From positions 424-36,346 of the forward strand of contig DOFS01000131.1 of NCBI GenBank assembly GCA_003523945.1: DNA of 35,923 nucleotides, given 5' to 3'. A program made the translations under genes and the position numbers. Below the pieces are notes generated by a model. It did not search any database. It saw only the letters and a program-made list of their open reading frames with translations, and was not told where the DNA came from. The DNA is from Nitrospiraceae bacterium. Lineage in GTDB: Bacteria > Nitrospirota > Nitrospiria > Nitrospirales > UBA8639. This document shows, in pieces, positions 1 to 7,882 of the stretch (the stretch's first letter is position 1; each line of letters opens with the position of its first letter).

Positions 1-2391
1 ACGCAAAAAGGCCAGGCCAATTCCTATGTGCTGTCAGCAGAGCGCAGTGCAGGTGAGAAAATTTTCTGGGAAGGAACAGTGACTCTAGAGCCCTTTCAAT
101 CCCAGGGGAGGCTGGAGCTTGAAAATATCCAATTGCCAGGACTGTGGACCTATCTGCAAGATCAATTTCATTTTCGGATTCCCGCTGGGCAGGCCAATTT
201 GAAGAGCCATTATGACTTGTCCACGACGGAGGATGGGGTGGCCGTGGTCGTGAGTGGGGGCAATCTCACGCTGCAAGACGTTCAGATTCAAGAAAAAGGG
301 ATGATCACTCCTGTGATCACGGTTCCTTTTTTGGCGGTCAAGGATGTTTCGGTTGATGTGGCCAAGCAGCAGGTTCGGATTCCGTCGTTTACGTCTCGTA
401 ATGCCCGGTTTATCGGGTGGGTGGGAAGTGATGGCGTGGTGAATTACCACACGCTGTTTTCACCAGTGGAACTCGAAAATCAGACTCCAACAGAACCGGA
501 CCCATCTCCATCCAATCCGTGGAAGATGGTCATTGAAGATCTTGACTTGGATAACTTCACGATGGATTTCGAGGATCGCCAACCTGAAGACCCCGTCAAA
601 CTGCTATTGGACACGCTTCATTTTCACACCTCGGACGTGTCCCTGGATTTAGATCGGCCCCTTCCTGTTGATCTCTCGTTTCAGTTTAACCAAACCGGAA
701 AGGCCAAATTCCAAGGGACACTGGGTATAAATCCTCTGACCATTGAACTGGACGTGTCCTTGACGGATATTGCCCTTGGGCCGTTTCAAGCCTATATGGC
801 TCCCTTTGTTCAATTTGATATCAGTGACGGTGCGCTCACCCTTCAAGGAAACACTCACTATCAGACGGGGACCAAGACTCAACCAATGGTGACTTTTCAG
901 GGAAGAATGGGAGTTTCCGATTTGGCTCTTGACGATCCCATGCTGACCAAACCTTTCCTCACGTGGGACGCGTTTGAGCTGAAGGAGTTGAATCTTCAGA
1001 TTGAACCGACTTCTGTGAATCTTCAGGAAATCGAACTGACTAACCCTGCCCTTGATCTGTTGATTGATGGGGAGGGAGGAATGAACCTCAAACGGTTGTT
1101 TTCCCCACCAGGATCCGTGTCTCAAGAAGGGGCGGCATCAGAGGAAAAACCACCGAAGGCGGAAACTCCTGGAGAGCCACCGATTCCGGTCAAAATTGGG
1201 TCGGTCACGATCTCCAATTTTCTGGCCGGTTTTAGGGATCAGTCGATCTCCCCTCATGTCGTCATGGAAATAGAGGGGCTGACCGGCACCATCAAAGGGC
1301 TCTCTTCGGATCAATTAGCTAAAGCCGATGTCGTGTTAGAAGGGACCGTGGATAAATACGCGCCATTTAAGATTGCCGGGCAAATTAATCCTTTGAGTGA
1401 AGATGTCTATACGAACTTGACCGTGACGTTCAAAAATCTTGATCTCCCCACTGTCTCTCCCTATTCGGCCCATTATGTCGGGTATCCTATCACCAGGGGA
1501 AAGCTGTCATTGGATCTCGGGTATAAGATTTCTGAGAAGATTTTGATTGGTGAAAATGAAGTCTTGATTGATCAACTGACCATGGGTGAAAAAGTAGAGA
1601 GTCCGGATGCCCTATCATTGCCGATTCCACTTGCGTTGGCCTTGCTCAAAGATCGCAAAGGACAGATCGATATTGATTTGCCGGTTCGCGGTAATTTAGA
1701 CGATCCGGAATTCAGTTACGGAAGGGTAATCTGGAACGCGTTGGTGAATCTCCTGACAAAAATTGCGACTTCTCCTTTTGCGATGATCGAAGGCATTGTT
1801 GGGGGCAGTGGAGATGACTTGCAGTTCATCGCCTTTGAGGCAGGGAATGCCAAATTGCCTCATCCCGAACAAGAAAAGCTGAATGCGCTTGGTCAAGCGT
1901 TGGTCGATCGTCCTGCCTTGCGCCTGGACATCGCCGGAGCTGCCGATCCCCAGGTGGATCGCCAGAGTTTGGCTGCCGGGCAATTGCGGAAACAACTGCA
2001 AAAGCGAAAATTTGTTCAGGGTTCCTCTTCTGAAACACAGGGAATGTCTCTAGAACAGATTGAACTGAGTCCCGGGGAGGAAGAGCGCTTGCTTCAAGAG
2101 GTGTATGTCGAACAGTTTGGAGCTCGATCGAACGCATCTCCTTCTTCTCCGGAAGGGAAGGTTTCGGAAATTCCTACGATGGAGCAGATGAGATCCAAAT
2201 TGATTGAATCCATCCAGGTGGAAGATGAGCAGCTTCGTCTCCTGGCTCAGCAACGGGCTCAAGGTATTCGGGAGTATCTCATCCAAGAGGGTAAAGTGGC
2301 GGGTGATCGGGTGTTTTTAGTCGAACCAAACTTAAGCCCTGTCACAGAGGAAGAAACAGTTCGGACTCCTTTGGCTTTAGCCGCGAATTGA
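1..2391 (+). CDS. DUF748/AsmA-like envelope protein (5' partial)
   Basis: The reading frame is open from base 1, so the gene begins upstream of the window; the GTG at 28 is only the first in-frame start-like codon. About 796 residues are visible. They are rich in beta-type alternating segments with repeated 'dLdLdnftmdFeDr'-like stretches, typical of the DUF748 (AsmA/TamB-related) family of large periplasmic or inner-membrane-anchored envelope proteins. A proline/glutamate-rich linker lies near residues 375-400. The C-terminal part (from about residue 605) has the 'F..G.a.L...e..kL..L...L..rP.l.l.I.G..D' pattern common in this family and reminiscent of OmpA-like domains. The precise role is not known; related AsmA-like proteins are implicated in lipid transport and outer-membrane homeostasis. 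The DUF1295 gene follows after 45 bases on the same strand, so co-transcription is possible. Confidence 0.8.
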   Translation, partial: TQKGQANSYVLSAERSAGEKIFWEGTVTLEPFQSQGRLELENIQLPGLWTYLQDQFHFRIPAGQANLKSHYDLSTTEDGVAVVVSGGNLTLQDVQIQEKGMITPVITVPFLAVKDVSVDVAKQQVRIPSFTSRNARFIGWVGSDGVVNYHTLFSPVELENQTPTEPDPSPSNPWKMVIEDLDLDNFTMDFEDRQPEDPVKLLLDTLHFHTSDVSLDLDRPLPVDLSFQFNQTGKAKFQGTLGINPLTIELDVSLTDIALGPFQAYMAPFVQFDISDGALTLQGNTHYQTGTKTQPMVTFQGRMGVSDLALDDPMLTKPFLTWDAFELKELNLQIEPTSVNLQEIELTNPALDLLIDGEGGMNLKRLFSPPGSVSQEGAASEEKPPKAETPGEPPIPVKIGSVTISNFLAGFRDQSISPHVVMEIEGLTGTIKGLSSDQLAKADVVLEGTVDKYAPFKIAGQINPLSEDVYTNLTVTFKNLDLPTVSPYSAHYVGYPITRGKLSLDLGYKISEKILIGENEVLIDQLTMGEKVESPDALSLPIPLALALLKDRKGQIDIDLPVRGNLDDPEFSYGRVIWNALVNLLTKIATSPFAMIEGIVGGSGDDLQFIAFEAGNAKLPHPEQEKLNALGQALVDRPALRLDIAGAADPQVDRQSLAAGQLRKQLQKRKFVQGSSSETQGMSLEQIELSPGEEERLLQEVYVEQFGARSNASPSSPEGKVSEIPTMEQMRSKLIESIQVEDEQLRLLAQQRAQGIREYLIQEGKVAGDRVFLVEPNLSPVTEEETVRTPLALAAN

Positions 2392-2392
2392 G

Positions 2393-2410
2393 CCCTCTCC
2401 TTGTCGAGGG
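2393..2410 (+). terminator. Weak hairpin after the DUF748 gene
   Basis: CCCTC and GAGGG form a 5-bp stem around an 8-base loop directly after the stop codon, followed by a T-rich stretch. The stem is short, so it may be only a partial terminator or chance. Confidence 0.25.
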
Positions 2411-2436
2411 GTCGATTTTGTGTTTTCTGATCTAAG

Positions 2437-3249
2437 GTGAATCCCCTTCCCTGGCATATTCTCACCCTTCCGCATGTGTCTCAGATTGTGGGTATCCTCT
2501 TGGTGTTCTTTGGGGGCTTGTGGCTTGTGCATGGGCGAGTGGGCAATGCCTCCTTAGCGGATTTGGGATTTTGTCTGGGATTTGGATTCGTTGTCCTCGT
2601 CTGTGGATTGGAGGGGGAAGGCAGTCCCTGGCGTCGGATTCTGGTGGTGGGCATGGGGGGTGCCTATGCCTCCAGGCTGGGTTGGCATCTGTGGAGAAGT
2701 CGAATCTGGCGGAAGACGGAAGATCCCCGGTATAGAACCCTTCGGGCAGTGTTAGGCCCATGGGAATCGATTGGCTTCCTTGGGTACTTCCTTCTGCAGG
2801 TTCCTGCTTGTTTTTTCTTCGGGTCACTCCTCTGTTGGATCATGACCCATCCTCACTCGGCGGTGAGAGGATGGGATCTCCTGGGCCTCGGCATCTTTTT
2901 GCTGGCCTTCTTCGGAGAGGCTCTAGCGGATATTCAACTTGAACGGTTTCGATCAGATCCGAGGAATCAGGGCAAGGTCCTGCAGAGCGGGTTATGGAGG
3001 TATTCGCGCCATCCTAATTATTTTTTTGAAATTGTCCAGTGGTGTGCCTATCTTCCTTTGGCAGTCGGACTGCCTGAAGCGTGGTTGGCCACCGTGTGGC
3101 CGCTGGTCATGATGTCGTCGCTCTTGTGGGTGACAGGAGTGCCCTTGGCCGAAGGTCAGGCGATGGTCAGCCGAGGGAAGGCCTATCGCCTCTATCAACA
3201 GACCACCAACAGATTGTTTCCCTGGGTGCCAAGACGAAACAGATCATAA
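2437..3249 (+). CDS. DUF1295 family integral membrane protein (steroid 5-alpha-reductase-like fold)
   Basis: A 270-residue polytopic membrane protein with about seven hydrophobic segments. The C-terminal half carries the hallmark of the DUF1295/isoprenylcysteine methyltransferase-like superfamily: 'GLWRYSRHPNYFFE' at about residues 184-197, followed by a long hydrophobic segment and a final 'Y..Y...T..F.P' pattern. Family members are predicted membrane-bound reductases or methyltransferases acting on lipid-like substrates; the substrate here cannot be told. The start is a GTG with only a weak adjacent 'TAAGG', so the true start could be a few codons inside. Two lipoprotein genes follow closely (the first after 13 bases), suggesting one transcription unit. 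Confidence 0.8.
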   Translation: MNPLPWHILTLPHVSQIVGILLVFFGGLWLVHGRVGNASLADLGFCLGFGFVVLVCGLEGEGSPWRRILVVGMGGAYASRLGWHLWRSRIWRKTEDPRYRTLRAVLGPWESIGFLGYFLLQVPACFFFGSLLCWIMTHPHSAVRGWDLLGLGIFLLAFFGEALADIQLERFRSDPRNQGKVLQSGLWRYSRHPNYFFEIVQWCAYLPLAVGLPEAWLATVWPLVMMSSLLWVTGVPLAEGQAMVSRGKAYRLYQQTTNRLFPWVPRRNRS

Positions 3250-3262
3250 GAAGGAGAAGGCT

Positions 3263-3682
3263 ATGTTGTGGAACTCTCAAGGCAGCTTTAAACAGAATGG
3301 GGAAAATCCAGGGGAATTTCTTCTCCTGGCTGGCCTTCTGATTTTGATGGGCATGGTGAATGGGTGTGCATTTGTCCGGGGAGAAGTGGGTGAGCCATTT
3401 GCCGAGGACCGGCTTCAGACAATTGAGAAAGGCATCACGAATCGCCAGGAAGTGGCACAACAATTTGGGGCACCAGATGAAATCGTCCAGGCCAACGGCC
3501 ATGAGATCTTTCACTACCGACGATTTGACAGCAAGTTGGGATGGTTGCTGTTTGTTTCCCGTGTAAATGTTGCCAGCGATCATCTCTGGATTTTTTTTGA
3601 TCCCCAAGGCATTGTGGATGACGTGGTGTTTGGCAATCGGACCAAGAATGTGGAATTTCAAGTCTGGCCGTTTGGAGAGTAA
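3263..3682 (+). CDS. SmpA/OmlA (BamE)-like lipoprotein, copy 1
   Basis: A 139-residue protein with a hydrophobic N-terminal segment (about residues 19-34) ending in a lipobox-like 'VNGC', so it is probably exported and lipidated. The body contains the small SmpA/BamE-type motif: 'ItnrqeVaqqfGaPDEI' followed by 'iFhYRrfDsk', as in proteins where this repeat packs against outer-membrane partners. A good AAGGAG lies just before the ATG. It ends 'VWPFGE'. The next gene begins 4 bases after its stop and encodes a related protein, so this is probably a tandem duplication. BamE itself is a smaller protein; membership in the BAM complex is not shown. Confidence 0.7.
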   Translation: MLWNSQGSFKQNGENPGEFLLLAGLLILMGMVNGCAFVRGEVGEPFAEDRLQTIEKGITNRQEVAQQFGAPDEIVQANGHEIFHYRRFDSKLGWLLFVSRVNVASDHLWIFFDPQGIVDDVVFGNRTKNVEFQVWPFGE

Positions 3683-3686
3683 AGCG

Positions 3687-4109
3687 ATGATGGTCGAGGT
3701 AAGAGGGAAAGCCGGAGTACTATGCCTCCTGTTGCTTCTCTCCCTGTCGGGCTGTGACTTTCGTCGTGTGGTGGTTAATGATCCATTGGTTATCGATTCC
3801 CTTGACGGGTTGGTGCCAGGGAAAAGCACGATTCAGGATGTGGCCAAGAAGTTAGGCGCCCCCGATGAAATTGAAGAAGGGGCAGGTGGAATGGTCTTTC
3901 GCTACCGATTCGGGGATAGCAAGACGATGCGGGTAAATTTCGGATGGATTTTTCGTGTGTTTTTTCCTATCGCATCATCCATGAATCTGGGAAGAGGGGA
4001 AGGGGTCACCTATGTATTACATGTGGCCTTGCGACCGGATTTGACCTTTGATCATTCAGTCATTCAGCCTCAACCCGATATTCCTCATTTTGGATTTTGG
4101 CCCTTTTAA
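3687..4109 (+). CDS. SmpA/OmlA (BamE)-like lipoprotein, copy 2
   Basis: I place the start at the ATG at 3687 (a second ATG follows at 3690), because this gives a short basic n-region, a leucine-rich segment and a lipobox 'LSGC'. A GGAG Shine-Dalgarno lies inside the end of the preceding gene. The frame stays open upstream to 3567, but that would bury the signal peptide. The 140-residue product shares with its upstream neighbour the pattern 'StIqDVakklGaPDEIeeg' then 'vFrYRfgDsk', and both end in a 'WPF' tail. A 25-30 residue insertion around 'GWIFRVFFPIASSMN' distinguishes it. Probably an outer-membrane or periplasmic-face lipoprotein; role unknown. Confidence 0.7.
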   Translation: MMVEVRGKAGVLCLLLLLSLSGCDFRRVVVNDPLVIDSLDGLVPGKSTIQDVAKKLGAPDEIEEGAGGMVFRYRFGDSKTMRVNFGWIFRVFFPIASSMNLGRGEGVTYVLHVALRPDLTFDHSVIQPQPDIPHFGFWPF

Positions 4110-4199
4110 CTGCCTTAGAGTGAATGGGGTCCATGCCGAGATTGTCCAACCTTTCGCAGATCCAAGGGCCTTGCTTGTCTGCATTCTATCCTGGCGGGC

Positions 4200-5477
4200 T
4201 CAACTAGGCCTATGGAGGGATTGGTGGTTTTCTTGCAATCGGCGCAGATAGGGAATGAGGAATAACCCGGGCAGGGCGACTAAAGTACACAGAAGAAAAA
4301 ACCCTTCCCATCCCAACCAGGTGGCCAGAAAACCCGTGGTGGAACCGGCAAAGACACGTGGTATCCCCATGAAGCTCGTCAACAGGGCATATTGGGTGGC
4401 GGTAAACCGCTTATTGGTGAGGCTGGCCATAAAGGCCACGAATGCGGTTTGTCCCAATCCACTGGAAATGGTTTCAACAGCAATGACGGCGGTCAGGGTC
4501 GGGAGGTGATTGCCGGTATAGGCCAGAATGACAAAACCTGCCGTCGAAATCATTTGGAGGAAACCCAGAATAAAGAGGGATGGCACAATCCCCAGGCGAT
4601 AGACCACGAGACCCCCGATCAGTCCCCCCGCCATTAATGCAATCATGCCAAAGACTTTTACGATCATCGCATAGTCGGTTTTCGAGACGCCAAGATCCAC
4701 CATAAATGGGGAAAGCATTTCTGAGGCCATACTGTCACCGACCTTATACAGCAGGATAAACAGAAGAATCATGAGAGCCCCGGGACGGGAGAAAAATTCC
4801 AGGAAGGGACCCGTGACGGCTTCCTGCCATGACGCTGGTGGCGGTGCGGGGATGGTGGGTTCCGGTGCAAACCAGGTCGTGAGAATGCCAATGATCATCA
4901 TGGCTCCCATGATGAAATAGACGGCATTCCAGGAGAGGCTCTCCTGATCTGCCAGGAATAAGGCCAACGCTCCAGCGGCCAACATCCCTAAGCGATAGCC
5001 ATAAATAAACATGGAGGATCCAATACCCAGTTCCTCGTCAGAGAGGGATTCACGTCGATAGGCATCCAGGACAATGTCCTGGCTGGCACTGAAAAACGCC
5101 ACAAGGAGACACAGGAACGTGAGGGTTGATAAATGCATTGCCGGTTCCGTGAAGGCGAGCGAGGCAATGGTGAGCATCAAAGCCACTTGAGTACCCAGCA
5201 TCCACCCTCGCCGTCTTCCTAGAGCAGAAGGTACGAGACGGTCCATAACTGGTGCCCAGAGGAATTTTAGCGTGTAGGGGAGGCCGACTAATCCGAAGAA
5301 TCCGATGGTCGTTAAATCGAGCCCTTCTTCCCGCATCCAGAATTTGAGGGTCGAGCCAATGAGCAGGAGAGGAAGACCAGAAGAAAATCCGGTCAGGAGC
5401 ATGACCACCATTTTGGGACTGACAAGAAGGAGCCAGAAATTTTTGAGCCAATGACCTGGCTCGGTCTGCGTGGTCAT
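4200..5477 (-). CDS. ampG: AmpG-like MFS permease
   Basis: A 425-residue transporter of the major facilitator superfamily with about 12 hydrophobic segments. The N-terminal half shows AmpG-family features: 'GFSSGLPLLLIGSTL' in the first helix, 'LPYTLKFLWAPVMDR' and the loop 'GRRRGW', then 'ASQDIVLDAYRRE' after the fourth helix. AmpG proteins import anhydro-muropeptides (GlcNAc-anhMurNAc peptides) from the periplasm for cell-wall recycling and affect beta-lactamase induction; no other recycling gene is adjacent here. The ATG at 5477 has an AAGG about eight bases upstream. It lies tail-to-tail with the lipoprotein genes. AmpG-like permeases are sometimes misassigned among related MFS carriers, so the exact substrate is an inference. 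Confidence 0.82.
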   Translation of the reverse strand: MTTQTEPGHWLKNFWLLLVSPKMVVMLLTGFSSGLPLLLIGSTLKFWMREEGLDLTTIGFFGLVGLPYTLKFLWAPVMDRLVPSALGRRRGWMLGTQVALMLTIASLAFTEPAMHLSTLTFLCLLVAFFSASQDIVLDAYRRESLSDEELGIGSSMFIYGYRLGMLAAGALALFLADQESLSWNAVYFIMGAMMIIGILTTWFAPEPTIPAPPPASWQEAVTGPFLEFFSRPGALMILLFILLYKVGDSMASEMLSPFMVDLGVSKTDYAMIVKVFGMIALMAGGLIGGLVVYRLGIVPSLFILGFLQMISTAGFVILAYTGNHLPTLTAVIAVETISSGLGQTAFVAFMASLTNKRFTATQYALLTSFMGIPRVFAGSTTGFLATWLGWEGFFLLCTLVALPGLFLIPYLRRLQENHQSLHRPS

Positions 5478-5563
5478 ACACCAGACCTTATCAAAGAAAT
5501 GGGCTTAGGTCTCGTTGAAATCTGATGTACTGGGGATAAGGAGGCGGAAGTGCCGGGGGGCGA

Positions 5564-6124
5564 CTAATTTAAATTGGGATCTATGGGCATATGCGCATAC
5601 ATTGAATATTCATCTCCGAACGATCGAAGGACCTCGCTCCATAATTCCAGAGAATCCTTATCGAACACAAGGTGGGATCGTGCAGGCATCGTGAGCCATG
5701 AGCCACTTTCCATTTCCGTCTCAAGCTGACCTGGTCCCCAGCCTGAATAACCCATATACGCCCGAAATGATTCATGTTCACCGGGAACTTCAAGAATGCG
5801 TTCCAGCGTCTCCATATTCCCCCCGAGATAGACTCCGTCGAGCACGGCATGCGTATCTTCAATTTCTTCATTCAGACGGTACAGTATGAGCAAGCTGTTT
5901 TTTTGAACAGGCCCACCGGAGTACACCCGATGCTCCTGGCCTTCGAGCACCGGAACTTGGGGCAGGACCTCGGCAATATTCATCTCCGTCGGACGATTGA
6001 CGACCACGCCAAGGGCCCCTTCCGGTCCATGCTCACAAAGCAGCACGACTGTTTGACGAAAATTGGGATCGCGCAACGCCGGAGTGGCGATGAGGAAAAC
6101 CCCTTTGCCTAATGGTGTGTCCAT
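5564..6124 (-). CDS. AlgH/YqgE (UPF0301) family protein
   Basis: A 186-residue cytosolic protein covering the whole AlgH/YqgE domain. Family signatures in order are 'GkGVFLIATPaLrDpnF..tVVLLCeH', 'GalGvVvNRP', 'vySGGPV', and near the C-terminus 'GYSGWGPGQLE.E' with a final 'lW'. Crystal structures are known for the family but the biochemical role is not; in Pseudomonas algH affects alginate and virulence gene expression. The start ATG at 6124 has AGGA at a normal distance. The downstream neighbour on the same strand is the AmpG-like gene, with an 86-base gap. Confidence 0.9.
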   Translation of the reverse strand: MDTPLGKGVFLIATPALRDPNFRQTVVLLCEHGPEGALGVVVNRPTEMNIAEVLPQVPVLEGQEHRVYSGGPVQKNSLLILYRLNEEIEDTHAVLDGVYLGGNMETLERILEVPGEHESFRAYMGYSGWGPGQLETEMESGSWLTMPARSHLVFDKDSLELWSEVLRSFGDEYSMYAHMPIDPNLN

Positions 6125-6355
6125 GGACTAATCCTACCTTGCCCTAGCAGATCCATCAAGAGGAATTCTTGTGAAAACCGGATGCCTGCCTTACCGTGCT
6201 CCATCGTCGTAATGGCGCCATCCGAAACAGGCGTCCTGTCAAGCAAGGCTCATTTAAAGTCTGTCACGTCTGTTTCTTTTAAGCCTTGAGAAGGTTTGCG
6301 GGTGAAAGGGTAATCAATTCCAATCCTTCAGAAATGAGTAAAGAATCTTAGTGGT

Positions 6356-6628
6356 TTAATGACGGTAATCTTTAAATTCGCCTGTTGTGTCATCCAGTTT
6401 CAAAAAAGTCCGCATCTGAGTTTTCAGTGTTTGCCGGGCATTTTCATCCCCCAAATTTAACTGATATTCATTAATGACCATGGTCTTCGTTCCACCTGGG
6501 CCAGCCCATTCATTCCAGCAGGTCTGGCAGACTTTCTGTTTGATCTCTTCTTCCAGCTTCCCCATAAAGAGATTGTCTGTGATCACGTCCGCGTCTTTAT
6601 CGCATTTTCGGCAATGAATTTGCGCCAT
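6356..6628 (-). CDS. YggX-like Fe(II)-trafficking/oxidative protection protein with two CxxC pairs
   Basis: I chose the ATG at 6628 because AAAGGAGAG precedes it; a longer open frame upstream has no site. The 90-residue protein contains the YggX core: 'tKTMVINEYqLNL' followed by a helix ending 'tFLkL', matching the 'KQTMLINEkkLNM...FL' block of YggX. Unlike E. coli YggX, which has one conserved N-terminal Cys, this protein has two CxxC pairs (C6-x2-C9 and C34-x2-C37), which look like a zinc-ribbon or Fe/Zn site built onto the fold. YggX proteins are thought to protect Fe-S clusters from oxidation. It stands alone between AlgH and the divergent phosphatase gene. Confidence 0.75.
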   Translation of the reverse strand: MAQIHCRKCDKDADVITDNLFMGKLEEEIKQKVCQTCWNEWAGPGGTKTMVINEYQLNLGDENARQTLKTQMRTFLKLDDTTGEFKDYRH

Positions 6629-6758
6629 CCTTCTCTCCTTTGATAAGTGACAGGCCGACAGTCTATCAGTGATGATAGGTAATACAAACCAAAATCCTAA
6701 CACAGAAATCTCGGGTGGGAAAAGAAGTCAGGGAGGATTTTCATGCCCTGGTTTTTTT

Positions 6759-6786
6759 CGACAGTATTTCAGGTAAGGCTGTCGAC
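6759..6786. promoter_or_regulatory. Inverted repeat upstream of the Ppx/GppA gene
   Basis: TCGACAG and CTGTCGA form perfect 7-base arms around a 14-base spacer, about 90 bases before the phosphatase start and in the region between two divergent genes. It could be an operator or a leader hairpin; no factor can be named. Confidence 0.3.
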
Positions 6787-6875
6787 CTCCCCTTTCAGTC
6801 CCTTTCAAGTGAGGACGAGGAATACCGTATAGGGGAATTTGTGCTGTATCTGTCAAGAATTGGAGGAGAGACAGG

Positions 6876-7823
6876 ATGTTACTCGCAGGAATTGATATTG
6901 GCACATTAACCTGCCGCTTATTGGTGGCAGACGTGAATCCACCCGGTGAATTCACCGTGGTTGATGCGGATCGACAAATCCTCCATCTCGGGGAAGGGGT
7001 GGACCAACATAAACGGTTATCACAGGCCGCGATGGATCGCGTCGTGGCCACTCTCAAGGATTGGAAGGAAAAGACCGCGAAGTATCCGCTTAGGGCGTTA
7101 GTGGTCGTGGCGACCAGCGCTGTCCGTGAATCGGACAATCGACAGGACTTTCTCACTCGAATCAAACAAGAAACCGGGTGGGATGTGGAGGTCCTGACGG
7201 GAGATGAAGAAGCCCGGCGAACCTTGTTAGGCATTCAATTTGGTCTGCCTCACACCATCACGAATTTTTTAGGATTGGATATTGGCGGTGGCAGTACTGA
7301 GTGTATTTTGGTTCAAGCCGGCAAGCCTCCAGCCGTTATCTCATTGGATCTGGGGGTTGTCCGGTTATTGGAGCGGGTGATTCGCCATGATCCTCCCTCC
7401 GCTCGAGATATTCATCACGCAGAATCCTGTATTGATCAGGAACTAGCGAAGGTGTTGACAGCCTTCGGGCCTTTGCCTCGCCTCCCGCTCGTCGGTACGG
7501 CAGGCGCCGTGACGACCCTCGCAGCCATGGCCCAAAGACTATCCCGGTATGAATCAGCACGCATCCAGAATTATGAGTTAACCTTGTTGAACATTAGGCG
7601 ATTGGAGCAGGAATTCGTCACCAAAACCGGTTCGCAACGATTGGCTATGCCAGGCCTCGAAAAGGGGCGGGAATTTGTTATCGTAGCCGGCACCGTAATA
7701 CTTAGAAGAGTAATGGAAAGATTTGGCTTTGACACCTGCCTGGTCAGTGATTTCGGTCTTCGTGAAGGGGTCCTGGTCCATCAAGCGAACAAACAGTTGA
7801 CGGGAATAAACAGCCACACATGA
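6876..7823 (+). CDS. Ppx/GppA family phosphatase
   Basis: A 315-residue cytosolic enzyme of the actin-like ATPase superfamily. Visible nucleotide/phosphate motifs are 'AGIDIGTLTCRLLVAD' at the N-terminus, 'VVATSAVRES' at about residue 80, 'LTGDEEARRTLLGI' at about 107, 'GLDIGGGSTE' at about 132, and 'PLVGTAGAVTTLAAM' at about 203. These are the standard signatures of exopolyphosphatase/guanosine pentaphosphate phosphohydrolase. The length corresponds to the short form, without the C-terminal HD-like domain of E. coli Ppx. Substrate (polyphosphate or pppGpp) cannot be decided. GGAGGAGA lies just upstream of the ATG. It is convergent with the S8 peptidase gene across a strong hairpin. Confidence 0.9.
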   Translation: MLLAGIDIGTLTCRLLVADVNPPGEFTVVDADRQILHLGEGVDQHKRLSQAAMDRVVATLKDWKEKTAKYPLRALVVVATSAVRESDNRQDFLTRIKQETGWDVEVLTGDEEARRTLLGIQFGLPHTITNFLGLDIGGGSTECILVQAGKPPAVISLDLGVVRLLERVIRHDPPSARDIHHAESCIDQELAKVLTAFGPLPRLPLVGTAGAVTTLAAMAQRLSRYESARIQNYELTLLNIRRLEQEFVTKTGSQRLAMPGLEKGREFVIVAGTVILRRVMERFGFDTCLVSDFGLREGVLVHQANKQLTGINSHT

Positions 7824-7859
7824 ATCGGGCATCGTTTCCAGGCGGAGACGATGCCCGAT
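7824..7859. terminator. Hairpin between convergent phosphatase and peptidase genes
   Basis: Perfect 12-base arms (ATCGGGCATCGT / ACGATGCCCGAT) with a 12-base loop begin immediately after the phosphatase stop codon and end shortly before the peptidase stop. The site fits a bidirectional terminator, although no long T-run follows on either strand. Confidence 0.6.
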
Positions 7860-7882
7860 ATGAAGACTTGCGATCAGGTTAG

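Noticed and set aside
6227..6239. ACAGG/CCTGT hairpin between the AlgH and YggX-like genes
   Set aside because: Five base pairs with a three-base loop and no T-run; expected by chance.
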